Of a stretch of 64,000 bases of DNA, positions 1-11,307 are shown piece by piece (the first letter of the stretch is position 1; each line of letters starts with the position of its first letter). Location of the stretch: NCBI GenBank assembly GCA_024364735.1, contig JAGFNQ010005178.1:229662-293661 (forward strand). The letters are read 5' to 3'. A program made the position numbers and the translations under genes. This DNA comes from Boesenbergia rotunda. Lineage: Eukaryota; Streptophyta; Magnoliopsida; Zingiberales; Zingiberaceae. Under the pieces are notes generated by a model that was not told the DNA's origin, did not search any database, and worked only from the letters and a program-made list of their open reading frames with translations.

Positions 1-10
1 GACGCCGGCC

Positions 11-76
11 CTAGAGAGAGAGAGAGGGCGCCGGCCCTAGAGAGAGAGGGAGAGAATAAGAGAGAGATAGAGAGCT
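11..76. repeat. GA-rich microsatellite
   Basis: Runs of GA/GAGG with two copies of a short GCCGGCCCTAGAGAG unit. The sequence that follows (about 115-165) contains CTTTATATAG, which on the minus strand reads as a TATA box (CTATATAAAG). The left edge may therefore be part of a minus-strand LTR promoter region. No element ends are visible. Confidence 0.7.
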
Positions 77-324
77 TGCTACTTAATCTCTTAATTGGAA
101 TTCAAGCCTTGCCTTGGTTCCTTTATATAGTAGTCTCTCCATCACCAAGTCTCCCCTTTAACAGAATAAATTTTCATAAGAAATTTATCCTATAAATTTT
201 CTTATGAATTATTCCGTTATGCCAGGTTTTATTATAACTAAATTTATAATAAAACAAACACATCTCCCCTTTTATTATGGAATAAATTTTCACAAAAATT
301 TATTATATAAATTTTTCTTATCAT

Positions 325-634
325 GAAAAAATCAATTCATAATTGATTTTATAAAATAAAATAAACAAATCCATGGTTCATTTTAATTTCCATAAAAGAA
401 TAAATTATTATATAAATTTTTTTCTCTCAATGGAAAAATCAATTCATCATTGATATTTATAAAATAAAATAAATCAATCCATGGTTCATTTTAATTTCCA
501 TAAAAAGAAATAAAATTTATTATATAAATTTTCTTATCATCGAAAAATCAATTCATAATTGATTTTATAAAATAAAATAAACCAATCCATGGTTCATTTT
601 AATTTCCATAAAAAGAATAAATTTATTATATAAA
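325..634. repeat. AT-rich ~108-bp tandem repeat, 3 copies, ends in gap
   Basis: Three successive units start near 325, 434 and 541. Each has AAATCAATTCAT, an A/T run, then CCATGGTTCATTTTAATTTCC and ATAAATTTATTATATAAA. The third copy runs directly into the N gap, so the true copy number is unknown. Confidence 0.8.
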
Positions 635-659
635 NNNNNNNNNNNNNNNNNNNNNNNNN
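635..659. other. assembly gap (25 N)
   Basis: A run of 25 N between the AT-rich tandem repeat and a Copia gag relic. The join across it is not supported by sequence, so the gag fragment and the tandem repeat need not be neighbours in the genome. Confidence 0.99.
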
Positions 660-1787
660 AATCAGCAAGATTATGAATTAAATTTTCTAACTTATTGACC
701 TTATGTTTTAGGGTTTCATTTTCTTGTTTCAATTTTTTGAAATTTGTTTTAATTAAGTTACATGAATCAATCACATTATTCAAGGTAAATAACGGATTTT
801 CAAATACTGTAAATTTACCTTCGTTGAAATTTGTTTTAATTAAGTTACATGAATCAATCACATTATTCAAGGTAAATAACGGATTTTCAAATACTGTAAA
901 TTTACCTTCGTTGATTGTTTGTCCGGCATTCTTGGTAGCTCTTTTATCTGTGCATTCACTTTTGCACTTTTGCAATGCCCGAACTCCATTCTTCAACTTT
1001 TTGTAGTAGCTTCGAGCTAGCCGGACCAGTTCTGATTGATCTTCTTCTTGATCTTCTATTTCTGAATCTGAGGTAGATTCAGGTTCAACTTGAATTTTCT
1101 TCTTGGTCATTTTCCCTGTTTTCCCTGCAAAAAAGGCTATACTTTTCTCGACCAAATTGGAGTTAGTCTGTTCATGCAGCTCAAGTTCAGAAAATAACTC
1201 ATCTAGCTTAATTTTTGAAAGATCCCTAGAGACCTTGTATGCATCTACCATAGATGCCCACAAGGTGGTCCTAGGGAATGCGTTTAGGGCGTACCTTATC
1301 AGATACGGGTTTTGAACCTGGTGACCTATTGCGTGAAGACCATTCATCAGCTCCTGGATTCTGGCGTGGAGCTGGGCTGCTGTCTCGTTATTGCCATTTT
1401 GATAGTGAAGAGCTTGTTCAGTAGCAAGTCTCGTTTGCTGATCCTTGTATCTGAAGTTCCTTCGTGGAGTTCAATCAATTTAGCCCATAGTTCCTTTGCA
1501 CTTTTGAAGGGTCCTACGCGGTTCAGCTCTTCTTTCGTTAGTCCACATTGTAGAGTCTGGGTTGCTTTGGCGTCAGCTTCAATCTTTCGTTTAAGGGCAG
1601 TGTCCCATTCTGAGTAGTCTTGTGGTACACCTTTAGCATTGGTGGGAATCATCAGTCCAGACTGGATGATTATCCACATTTCCACCTGAGTTTTCAGGTG
1701 GACCTCCATTCGACTTTTCCAGTAGGGAAAGTCTTCTCCACTGAAAAGTGGAGGTCTGGCGGTGCTAAATCCTTCTTGGATAGACAT
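660..1787 (-). pseudogene. Copia gag, frameshifted
   Basis: Gag of a Ty1/Copia retrotransposon, which would form the virus-like particle. From the start at 1787 a first frame carries the capsid start (FSGEDFPYWKSRMEVHLK, KELWAKLIELHEGTSD). Near 1390 the frame shifts by one base. The next frame carries on the same protein (ALNAFPRTTLWASMVDAYKV, then an acidic and coiled-coil stretch). The C-terminus is lost in the N gap, so no zinc knuckle or pol is seen. A 29-residue segment is duplicated in frame. Upstream lie a PBS and LTR in the same orientation, so this is the 5' half of one minus-strand element. Confidence 0.85.
737..910 (-). repeat. 87-bp in-frame tandem duplication within gag
   Basis: Copy 1 is 737-823 and copy 2 is 824-910. 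They appear identical, and 87 bp equals 29 codons, so the gag frame continues through. The exactness suggests a recent duplication or an assembly artefact next to the gap. Confidence 0.9.
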
Positions 1788-2001
1788 TTGTTACTGAAAT
1801 AAAAGTAAACAACAAAAATATTTCCAAGACTTGGTCTTGGATTAGTAGTGCGGGAAGAAATAATCAAACACAGATTTCAAGGGGTGTTGCACCAACCTTG
1901 AGATAAAAACTCGAACGAAATTTTTTTTTTTTTTTTAAAAAAATGAGAAAAAAAATCCGAAAAATATTCAAACTGGTGGTTGCACCAGATTTGACTTCCC
2001 C

Positions 2002-2013
2002 GCTCTGATACCA
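2002..2013 (-). other. primer binding site, initiator tRNA-Met type
   Basis: Minus strand reads TGGTATCAGAGC, complementary to the 3' end of plant initiator tRNA-Met, the usual Copia primer. It lies two bases inside the LTR end at 2016. Confidence 0.9.
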
Positions 2014-2015
2014 CT

Positions 2016-3481
2016 TGTTGGATCGAGAAATGCGAGAGAGGGGGGGTGAATGTCGCAATTCGTTCGGATTTCGTAAAGAGCAATTGCGTAGCGGAATAAT
2101 AAAAATCAGACAATGCGAACACCAAGATTTTTACTTGGTTCGGAGCCTGGGTCGACTCCTACTCCAAGGCCCACGGTCGTTGACCGTTTACTATAGGCAA
2201 TACTATAATCGCGCAAAACAATTTTACAAAGATTGATTACAGTAAATTGCAGTAAAGAAAAAGACAGCTTTTCTTTGTTACCGACGTCCGGTGTAAATCG
2301 AAGTTCCAGAGCAGTTGGACGTCGCCGGCGCTTGTATCTCGAGTCTGGAGGGTTCTGGAGCAGAGCGCGGGAGCAGAAGAGCGTGATTGCGTTCAATGGA
2401 ATTTATTTTTTAAACCTGGGGTCGAGGCCCTCTTTATATAGGGCAGGGGGCGCCCGACATGCTCGGGGCGCCCCCCACGTGGCTGCAGATCCGGCGATGC
2501 TCTAGTCAAAGCTGATCTCGTTATCTTCGGGATTGTATTTGACTGGGGTGCCCGACGCGCACGGGGCGCCCGATTGACCGGTCAAACTTTATCACCGAGG
2601 CTTCGCGAGGGTGAGCTGCAGCCGCCTTCAGTGGCGTGGCACAGTGGGCGCCCGAGACACGCGGGGCGCCCGACATGCGGGGCGCCCGACACGCACGGGG
2701 CGCCCCCAATTGCGCTGCTGTCGGGGCGTTTACCTCTCTGCTGACTTTGGGTTGACTCTGGGGCGCCCGACACATCCGGGGCGCCCTACTCAGCTACGGC
2801 CTCACTCCTTTGAGGCTCTCTGAGCTGCAGAAACACAGTCCTTCGGTCCTGCATCCAGGGTTAGTCCAAAACAGCAAATAATAAGTTAGTTAAAACAGCC
2901 TTAGCTGTCTTGGTTCTGACTTTGGATCTCCAAAATGGAGCCCTAGGTCGAACCGACGCCTAATGTTCCCTCAAGGGGAACGCGTCCTCACCTACTCCTC
3001 TCGGGAGAGTTTTACCTGGTGCCAACCGGATCCTCCAGTTGGACTTTTGCCCAGCAGTCCTTCGCTAGGTCTTGAGGTACCAAGCTGCCCTTCGCTTGGT
3101 GCCTAGCAGCCCTTTGCTAGGTCTTTTCTTCTGGCAGTCTTTCGCCAGTGCCTAGCATTCCTTCGCTAGGGCTTTTCCATTCTGGCAGTCCTTCGCCAGT
3201 GCCTAGTATTCCTTCGCTAGGGCTTTGTCCATTCTGGCAGTCCTTCGCCAGTGCCTAGCATTCCTTCGCTAGGGCTTTTCCTGTCTGGCAGTCCTTCGCC
3301 AGTGCCTAGCATTCCTTCGCTAGGGCTTTCTTTCCTGGCATTCCTTTACCAGTGCCTAGCAGTCCTTCGCTAGGGCTTTTTCTGCACACTCAGTGAACAA
3401 CGTTAGATCACAAATAAACTTAACTTTGAATCCTTTGCAAATATCAAAACCAGGTTCGATATGGTGCTTCCTGCACCAACA
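2016..3481 (-). mobile_element. Copia LTR (minus strand), 1466 bp
   Basis: On the minus strand it runs from TGTTGGTGCAGG (3481) to GATCCAACA (2016), the TG...CA ends of an LTR, followed by the PBS and gag. U3 is built in three blocks. First is an array of short hairpins (about 3045-3385). Next is a block of GGGGCGCCC palindromes (about 2448-2790). Last is a TATA box (TATATAAAG, 2432-2440, minus). It is the 5' LTR of the element whose gag lies at 660-1787. No partner LTR is in the window. Confidence 0.88.
3045..3385 (-). repeat. tandem short-hairpin array in U3
   Basis: Repeats of about 52 bp, each holding two small inverted repeats such as CTGGCAGTCCTTCGCCAG and CCTAGCATTCCTTCGCTAGG. Further units are CCAAGC-tgcccttc-GCTTGG and a CTGG/CCAG form. 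Stem sequence differs between units but pairing is kept, while the loop stays near (A/C)NTCCTTC. Confidence 0.8.
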
Positions 3482-4774
3482 TCATGATGCTATGCATTAA
3501 GTATGAACAATGAAAGGACAAGCATGTTTTAAGTCATGCTTCATGTAACAAGGTTATGCTATGTTTAAATATGCCATGAATGTCTTATGAATAATGAAGC
3601 ATGTAAAGTATTTTACTTTATGAATGGGCTTGTACCGGACTGAAGTATGGGTCCAAGGGATGGGCACCTTAAGAACGCCCCGGTTATGGACTACCGACTA
3701 TGCTGTCCACGGTTCTGGCACTACCGAAGCTGTGCAACAGGGATGGGCACCTTAAGAACGCCTCGGTTCGGGGACTACCGACTATGCTATCCTTACCCTA
3801 GTAGGTCGAGACTAGCTACCTCGTATTTACTTAGGGATGCGCGCACATGATGTATGTATGTGATACAAGTCGGGGACCCCAATGATGTGATGATTATGTT
3901 TAAGTATTTAAAGATATGATTTTAAAAGTTAAGCATCCTTATGTATATGCATTAGACTCATGCATTCATTCATGTTATGCATTCTGCCCTGATAGTAATG
4001 TCTTATGCTTATGTTTCATGTCAAGAAAATATGCATGATAGTAAACGATTGATGCTTATGGTTATGTTAAGAGGATGCCATATGATATGATAGAAAGCAT
4101 GCATATGTTTATGCCATGTATCATGCCATGCTAGGAATGTTTATTATGTTTATGTTTATGCCATGTATCATGCCTTGCTAGAAATGTTTATTTATGTTTA
4201 GGTTTACGCCATGTATCATGCCATGCTAAGGAATGTTTAGTATGTTTATGTTCATGCCATGTCAAATATATGCTAAGTGATCCTAGATGCTTATGTTCTA
4301 AGTAGAGCACCAGGTATGTTTATGGTTCATGTGCTCATTATTAAGTGATGAATGGTTTTAGTGAGTAGGAAAGAGTCTTACTAAGCCTGTGTGCTTATAG
4401 TTTTATTTCCTTATACCGCAGATCACGCAAGGGGACAGTAAGGAGGCAGCAGGAGGGCAAGAGTGCATGTGTGTGGTAGTGACTTGGCCAAGAAAACAAT
4501 ATGTTTACTCGTCTTATGCTAGAATTTTACGTTCGCTACTTAAGTACGTAAATGATGACTTATGTGACTCTATGATATGATGTTAAGTAAGACATGATAT
4601 GATGCTAAGTATGAAGTTAGTATGCCAAGTGCCCATGTCATCATGTTAGGAATGGTAGTAGTTGCAGGTAGGTGTAAGTTTAAAGTTTTTCCGCTACATT
4701 ATGATGTCCACCTGCCCTACTCATGTTAACGTAACGCCGCTTTATGGAAAGAGAAAAAAAAAGCGGGCGTTACA
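3482..4774 (+). mobile_element. 3' remnant of an LTR (Gypsy-like end)
   Basis: AT-rich sequence with no coding potential that ends in GCGGGCGTTACA at 4774, a common 3' end of plant Gypsy LTRs (TGTAACGCCC...GGGCGTTACA). The matching start is missing because the Copia LTR abuts at 3481. It holds two ~83-bp units (GGGATGGGCACCTTAAGAACG, starting 3657 and 3740) and three ~55-bp units with GCCATGTATCATGCC around 4105-4260. Assignment to Gypsy rests on the terminus only. Confidence 0.5.
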
Positions 4775-4980
4775 GCTTCTCACATCAACTTTCTACACAT
4801 TTCATGCTCAAGTTTGTTGCATCGAAATAGTCCAAAATTGATGAAACACTGCTCCGACAACGAAACACTTCCTTTTCATTTTAGTCAAGAGTTGTCGGTA
4901 TAATTTGTTATTTCTTTTGTACTTCAATTTGCATCTCTGTAATAACATTTTGCGACTTATAGAATTGTCCAACATAAATA
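4775..4980. other. no feature seen
   Basis: About 200 bp between two LTR remnants with no ORF, repeat or element end that I can recognise. Confidence 0.5.
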
Positions 4981-5152
4981 GTCAAGGACCGTGGGCCTTG
5001 GAGTAGGAGTCGTCACAGACTTCCGAACCAAATAAAAATAAGCGTGTTAGCATTATGTTTTTCTTTCCGCTGCATATACTTTACCTAAATCTGAGAATTT
5101 TTACAAAGCGATATTCACCCTCACCCCCTCTATCGCTCTCAACGATACCACA
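4981..5152 (+). mobile_element. 3' tail of a Copia LTR (plus strand)
   Basis: Resembles the U5 end of the LTR at 2016-3481 in the opposite orientation. It shares GACCGTGGGCCTTGGAGTAG and the TTCACCC-CCTCT block, and ends ...CGATACCACA directly before a PBS. The U3 part is missing. Confidence 0.75.
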
Positions 5153-5154
5153 AG

Positions 5155-5166
5155 TGGTATCAGTGC
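5155..5166 (+). other. primer binding site, degenerate tRNA-Met type
   Basis: TGGTATCAGTGC, close to the Copia consensus TGGTATCAGAGC. Marks the internal start of a plus-strand relic. Confidence 0.8.
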
Positions 5167-5439
5167 AGGTTTGCTCAAATTCGGTGAAACCACCATTTGA
5201 GCCATTTTTTTTCGAATTTTATAATTTTTCAATTAATAAAAAATGGTATTATTGTCAATTTCTGATATTTTTTGTTTCTTTTTTCGTTCATAAGCTTTTT
5301 GTTTCCCAAAGTTAGTGCAACACCACTCGAGATTTCTTTTACTTATATTTCTTCCCACGTTGCTAATCCAAGATCAAGTCTTGGAACAAGTTTTCTTATT
5401 TTTCTCTTGAAGAATTTCTCTATTACTATCTTAAATGGT

Positions 5440-5800
5440 CCAATAAGAAGGTTACAACATTGCTCGTCCTCCTCCCTTCTCGGGAGAGGACTTCAACTAC
5501 TAGAAGAGCCACATAGAAGTCCACCTGAAAAGTTAGGTTGACATGTGGATCATTATCCAAGCCGACCTTGAAATTCCATGGAACGCTCAAGGTGAGCTTC
5601 AGGGATACAGTGAATGGGATGCAACCTTGAAGAAATAGATAGAAGCTGACGCTAAGGCAACTCAGACTCTCCAATGTGGTCTCACCAAAGAGGAACGCAA
5701 CCGCATCATCCCATTAAACAACACGAAAGAACTTTGGAACAAGTTGATTGAACTTTACGAAGGGACCTTCGGCACGAAGATAAGCAAGCGGGTAAGGAGA
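5440..5800 (+). pseudogene. Copia gag relic
   Basis: Decayed gag in the same orientation as the PBS at 5155. One frame reads VDMWIIIQADLEIPW, then YSEWDATLKK, a stop, IEADAKATQTLQCGLTKEE and ELWNKLIELYEG, closely matching the gag at 660-1787. There are stops and frame changes throughout, and the reading ends near 5800. Nothing of pol remains before the next LTR at 5879. Non-functional. Confidence 0.8.
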
Positions 5801-5878
5801 TGTGGTAGCCTCTATAAGTTGGATTTATAGAAGACCCGAGATGAGACTGCTCGGGTTGAAGCAAACAAGGTGAAGTCT

Positions 5879-7092
5879 TGTGGGATCAGATTGAATTGAT
5901 AGAGTGGGGGGGGGGGGTGAATATCGATCGTCAAAACTTTTTCGGAAAGCATAGAGTAATTGCACAGCGGAAAAGAAAAACAATCACTAACACTTTTGTT
6001 TTTACATGGTTCGGAGTCGTAGTCGACTCCTACACCAAGGCCCACGATCCTTGACCATTTACGATGGGCAATTCTATATTTCGTCAAATGTTTTACAAGA
6101 TGAAGTTGAATATAGAATTAAAAAAATACAGCAATAAAACAATTTTTATACTGACGACTGGAGAAGTTGGAAGTTCGAAGCCGTGGGTCATCGTAGGCGC
6201 TTGAATCTCAAGTACGGAGTTTGTCGGAGCAGAGCGCTTGAACGAATGTGTTGAAAGCAATTGGTATTGAAGCCAAGGGGGTGAACCCCTTTATATAGTC
6301 GTAGCTGGGCGCCTGTGTTGAAGGGGGCGCCTGACACGTGGCCTGTCCTGCGAGCATCTCAATCCGCAGACTTGGCCAGCGCTTATCCCCTCAACCAGGG
6401 CGCCTGAGCTAACTGGGGCGCCTGTGTTAACACAGGCGCCTCAATGACTAATTCAGAGGCTTGCATGGCAGTTTGCATCGATTTCTTGGAATAGCCCTTC
6501 ACTGGGGCGCCTGTCTCAACACAGACGCCTAGCCCAGTAGGGCGCCTCACTCCATTGAGGTGCCTAAGTGCAGAAACCTTCATCCCTTCGTTCCTGCAAC
6601 CAGGGTTAGTTCCAAAACACAACAAGCATATAAATGATATAGATTAAACTATGATTTACAGCCTGAGCTGTCTTGGTTCTAACTTTGGGCTTCCCAAATG
6701 GAACCCTAGGTCGAACCGACGCCTAATGTTCCCTCCTATGGGGAACTCGCCATCACCTACTCCTCTCGGGAGAGTTTGCCAACCGACTCCTCCGGTTGGA
6801 CTTTTGCCCGGCTTCACTCACCAAGTCTTAGTGCCCAGCTTCACTCACCAGGTCTTCGGTGTCCAGTCCCTTACCAGGTCTCAGTGCCCAACTTCACTCA
6901 CCAGCTCTTAGTGCCCAGCTTCACTCACCAGATCTTAGTGCCCAAATCATAGAAACAGGACTTAGTGTCTAGTGTACCTAGGACTTTTCCTGCATACTTG
7001 ATTAACCTTGTTAGATCACAACCCACCTTAACTTCTGAACCCTTTGCCATTATCAAAACACTGGTTTGACTTAGGTGCTTCCAGCATCAACA
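5879..7092 (-). mobile_element. Copia 3' LTR (minus strand), 1214 bp
   Basis: On the minus strand it runs from TGTTGATGCTGG (7092) to GATCCCACA (5879). A polypurine tract lies just upstream in that orientation, which makes it a 3' LTR. U3 has tandem GCCCAGCTTCACTCACCAG units (about 6780-6950), GGGGCGCC blocks (6310-6550) and a TATA box near 6289, the same order as the other Copia LTRs here. The 5' partner is missing because the element is cut at 9707. Confidence 0.8.
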
Positions 7093-7107
7093 ATCTCCCC
7101 TTTTTGA
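7093..7107 (-). other. polypurine tract
   Basis: Minus strand reads CAAAAAGGGGGAGAT immediately before the LTR start TGTTGATG. It would prime plus-strand DNA synthesis. Confidence 0.8.
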
Positions 7108-8560
7108 TTTATGGCAACACGGTTCAAAAAGTTAAGAAAAAAACATTTTATAGCACATCTAACAAGCAAGATTATCTTAAAAAAACTTACAATAATTTTC
7201 AATTATCTCCCCCTGAAATAAACATTCTCCCCCTCAAACAAGCATTCAATTTTTGTAAAACTTCTGAGTGCTTTTAAGTTTGATTAAGTGTTTTGCAAAA
7301 ACATTTTTACCAAAAAAACTTTTTACACTTAGATAATTTTCCACTTAGACAAGTTTTGCAAGCCTAAATTTGGTTTTAAAAAACTTTTACTCACAAGGCT
7401 TTGCAAAAAGAATTTTACTAAAAGGGTTTCAATTTTTGCACACTTAGAAAGATATCGCTTATGAACAGTTTGTGCAAAAAAAACATTTTACTTGAAACAA
7501 AAACTCTTTAAGGAATTTTTAAACAAGATTTCGCAAAGATTTGTTCTCTAAGATAAACTTTACTTAGAAACATTTGCCAAAAATTTCAAAAGGTTTTTGC
7601 TCAAACGAACTTTGTTTACTAAGGAAAATTTTATTTAGAAATATATAGAAAAATGCTCTTTGAAAATTTTGAAACACTTAAAAATTTTTGAATGTTCTTA
7701 GAAATACTTAGAAGAATTTTGAAGTAATTAAAAATTTTGAAGCACTTAAAGAATTTGAAGCACTTAGAAAAAATTTTTGAAGCACTTAGACAAAATTTTT
7801 GAAGCACTTAGACAAAATTTTGGAGCACTTAGACACTTTACCTTACTTTTTGAAGCAGAGATAAAAATTTGAAAAAAAAAATTTGCAAAAAATTTTGAAA
7901 AAAAATCTCTCTCTTTTATCCTTTCTCTCCCCCTTTGCCATATATAAAAAAAATTGATAACAACTATTGCAAGTTAATTATGAATTAGAGCTAGTTACAA
8001 AATTGAAAGTCCGTATTGAACCAACTCTAGTGAAGTCAAGCAAGAAAAGGGACCAAACCAATTAATTTGAACTTTTTCGGGTCCTGTCTAACCTAGATAG
8101 CTACTTACTAACTGTTATGAAATTGTAGTTTTCACTAGGGTTAGTTAAGATAAGTGATCTGATCAAGTTAGATTTGCTATGCTTGAACACTTAGCTTGAT
8201 TGCTGTTCAATTTGTATTTATCGCCCCAATTACTACAGATGCACTGACTTAAAGCATCTTGAATCAAGGGATAGACCTAAACATCTCAACCCAGTCTAGG
8301 TTATCACTCAAAGTACCCTAAGGTGCTTGTGAGATGCTAGCTTCTAAATCTATAGGTGCATGCAGTTTTAGGGTTAGAGCCTAAGCTACGTACATTTTGC
8401 GCAAAACCCTAGTTTTGAAGGGGGTAAGTTTTTGAAAAACTAAGTCGAAAATTCATATTAAACTTCAACAATTTGATAAAAGAAATGATTTTTCAAAATG
8501 CTCATTTTTGAAAAAAATTGAAAATAGGAACAATTTTTGAAAAAAAAACATAGAATAATC
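7108..8560 (-). other. Copia 3' untranslated internal region
   Basis: AT-rich, no ORF. It lies between RNase H and PPT of the minus-strand element. It includes a short tandem of about 25 bp (GAAGCACTTAGACAAAATTT) around 7730-7830. Confidence 0.6.
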
Positions 8561-9705
8561 CTATTCTACTAAGCACAACCCTAACTGCCTTCTTAGTAAG
8601 CTAAACTCAAATTCATGTAAGGGTTTGGTAAAAATGTCAGCTAAGTTGGATTTTGAGCCCACATGCATAAGTACTATTTCGCCCCTAGCTACATGATCCC
8701 TTGCAAAATGATGTTTGACTTCAATATGTTTTGCTCGGGAGTGTTAAATTGGATTCTTAGTTAAATTGATTGAACTAATGTTATCAATAAAAACTTGGGT
8801 TTGGGTGTAGTCATGCTAGAAATTTTTAAGAGTGTGCATCATCCATAAAAGTTGTGCTACACACTCTCCTAGGGCAACATATTCTGCTTCGATTGTGGAT
8901 AAGGCTACGTAGTGTTGCTTTCTACTACACCAGCTGACTAGACCATGTCCTAATAATTGGCAACTTCTACTTGTACTCTTTCTATCTAACTTACACTCAG
9001 CATAATCAGAGTCAGAATATCTTGATAGTTCAAAAGTTGAAATCCTAGGATACTAAATCCCTACATTTAGGGTACCCTAAATGTATCTTAGAACTCTTTT
9101 TAGGGCTGCTAAGTGGGATTCCTTAGCACAGGTTTGATATCTAGCACACATTCCTATAGAAAATAAGATATCATGTCTACTAGCAGTTAAGTATAGTAGA
9201 CTACCAATCATACTTCGATATAATTTCAAGTCAACAGGTTTACCCTCCGGGTCATTATCTATTTTGACATTAGTAGCCATTGGGGTACTTAAGCTTTTAG
9301 AATTGCCCATTTTGAATTTCTTTATCAATTCCTTAGCATATTTGGATTGGTGGACATAATTACCATACCTAGTTTGTTTAATTTGTAGACCTAAAAAGAA
9401 ATTAAGCTCACCTACCAAACTCATTTCAAATTCACTCTCCATGATTTTTACAAATTCTTTTAGAAAATTAGTGTTAGTAGATCCAAATATTATATCATCA
9501 ACATATATTTGTGCAATAAAAATATCTTTTTCTAAGGTTTTAACAAAAAGTGTGGAGTCAATTTGACCTTGGTTAAATTCTTTAGAAATTAAGTAGGTTG
9601 ATAAACATTCATACCAAGCCCTAGGTGCTTGTTTTAACCCATAAAATGCTTTTCTAAGTTTAAATACATATTTAGGTTTATCTAAGTCCTCGAATCCTGG
9701 GGGTT
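8560..9705 (-). pseudogene. Copia reverse transcriptase / RNase H relic
   Basis: Minus-strand pol 3' half. From the truncation at 9707 it reads PPGFEDL, AFYGLKQAPRAWYE, the RT active site YVDD (9494-9505) and VGELNFFLGLQIKQ. The longest clean stretch, 9077-9442, ends LAALKRVLRYI. Below 9077 a degenerate RNase H follows with stops and frame changes (WCSRKQH- and LSTIEAEY-like pieces). Copia order RT-RH-PPT-LTR is kept with 5879-7092. Gag, protease, integrase and the RT start are absent because a family-N LTR begins at 9708. Confidence 0.85.
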
Positions 9706-9707
9706 GT

Positions 9708-11174
9708 TGATAACTAGCATATTATGCCATTATATTTGCTCATTTAATTAGCATTTTTTATCCTCTCGTACGTTTAAATCATGTTTATATCATATTTTAC
9801 GATTAGGATCTATTTTTGGAGCTCATTATAAATTTCGCTAAATTTTGGTATAATTTCATGATTTTTGTAGGGAATTAAAGATTGAACCCAAATGCTGGGT
9901 CAACCAAAAGCTGAGGTTGGGTCAACCAAAAGTTGAGGCTGGGTCGAGCCGCTGAAGCTGGGTTGCACACAAGGCTAGGGCTGGATTTGATCCCTGCTCC
10001 ATGGGCTGAACCCGCGCGCACACAGGGGGAGAAAAGGAGCTTGGGCGCAACCGGCTTGGGGGAATCACATCTCCTTCTCTCAAAACTTTCTTCCTTCTTC
10101 GAATCTCGACCCCGGCTCCATCTCCTCCCCTAAGGCCGGCCGCTCTTCACCATCTCACCGCCGCCGGCCGGCCCTTCTTTATTCTTCCCCTTCTCTTCTT
10201 CACAACCGACCGATCAAAAGGGGGGCGCTCTCCATCCGTGAACCCTAGCCGGCCAGTCATCCCTTCCACTTCTCCTCTTCTTTTCTCTTAACCCTAGCGC
10301 ACTCGACCCCGACTCCATTTCTCCATCTCCGGCCATCTCCTTCTCCAATTCATCCACTCGGCTTCTCTCTTTTCCCTATCTTCTTCTCCTTCATCACAGC
10401 GGACAGCATCCTCTTCATTACAGCCGGCAACCACCTCTTCACAGCAGCTTAGCTTCAATTTCCAGCTCCTACATCCAGCCTTCATCAAATCCGGTCAGTA
10501 ATTCCTCTTCAACAGAATCCGGCTAGCAGTCTTCTTTAGATTGCATCCGGCAGCAGCTTCATCAGATTTGGTTAATGGTTTAATGTTGTTGAATGTTATG
10601 TGTTTGATGATGAATGCTTGTATTGATGCTTGATTCCCCATGTTTGGATTGCACGTACTGTGATTGAATTCTTTCATGCCTACCATGTGTTCGATGAAAT
10701 GTGTCTTCCATTAGTTAGGTTTTAATTGATGCAATTAAGTTATGGATTTCATTTGAATGCTAGATTTAGATTCGATCTTCATTTAAATGCAATTAAGTTA
10801 GGTTAGATTAGATTTCTTTAATGTTGTAGGTTTTGTTCCATGTTTAGTTTTGTTGATGTTTTATTTCAAGTTGCTCTTTTCTTTTCTGCAATTGTAGTTA
10901 GGTTAAATTAGATTTCCTTACCTGCATTGTCTTTCATTAATTAGAACTAGATTTCATACATGCTCTGCTATTTCTTTTCGTCGTCTTAGCGTTCAAATCC
11001 AAACCCCAGTTAACATCCTAAAATTCAAAAGCAATAACATACGATCCTAAGATTGTTAACCTACTATTACATTCCTTGAGAGAGACGACTCGAGCTACTC
11101 TATACTATATTAGTTTAGAGGAGTTCGATACTTTAATTGTATTTGAAACCGTAACGCGACTAAAATGGTTATCA
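9708..11174 (+). mobile_element. family-N 5' LTR (copy 1), 1467 bp
   Basis: Begins TGATAACTAGCAT and ends GGTTATCA, so the ends are a 7-bp inverted repeat. It is followed by a tRNA-Asp type PBS. A 1465-bp homologue with a perfect TSD sits at 23058-24522, which fixes both ends. The insertion point interrupts the Copia RT at 9707. The right end of the element is lost, so no TSD can be checked. Confidence 0.9.
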
Positions 11175-11178
11175 AATT

Positions 11179-11196
11179 TGGCGCCGTTTCCGGGGA
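11179..11196 (+). other. primer binding site, tRNA-Asp type
   Basis: TGGCGCCGTTTCCGGGGA matches the complement of the plant tRNA-Asp 3' end (TCCCCGGCAACGGCGCCA) at 17 of 18 positions. This primer is typical of Athila-type Gypsy elements. Confidence 0.85.
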
Positions 11197-11307
11197 GTGT
11201 AGTGGTCTTTGATAATTTTAGGATTTGATTCTATTCTTATTTGCTTTATCCTTTTGTATATAGGTGCTGCCATTTTGTTTGTTTTGTGACAGGACTGCAG
11301 GTTCAAA

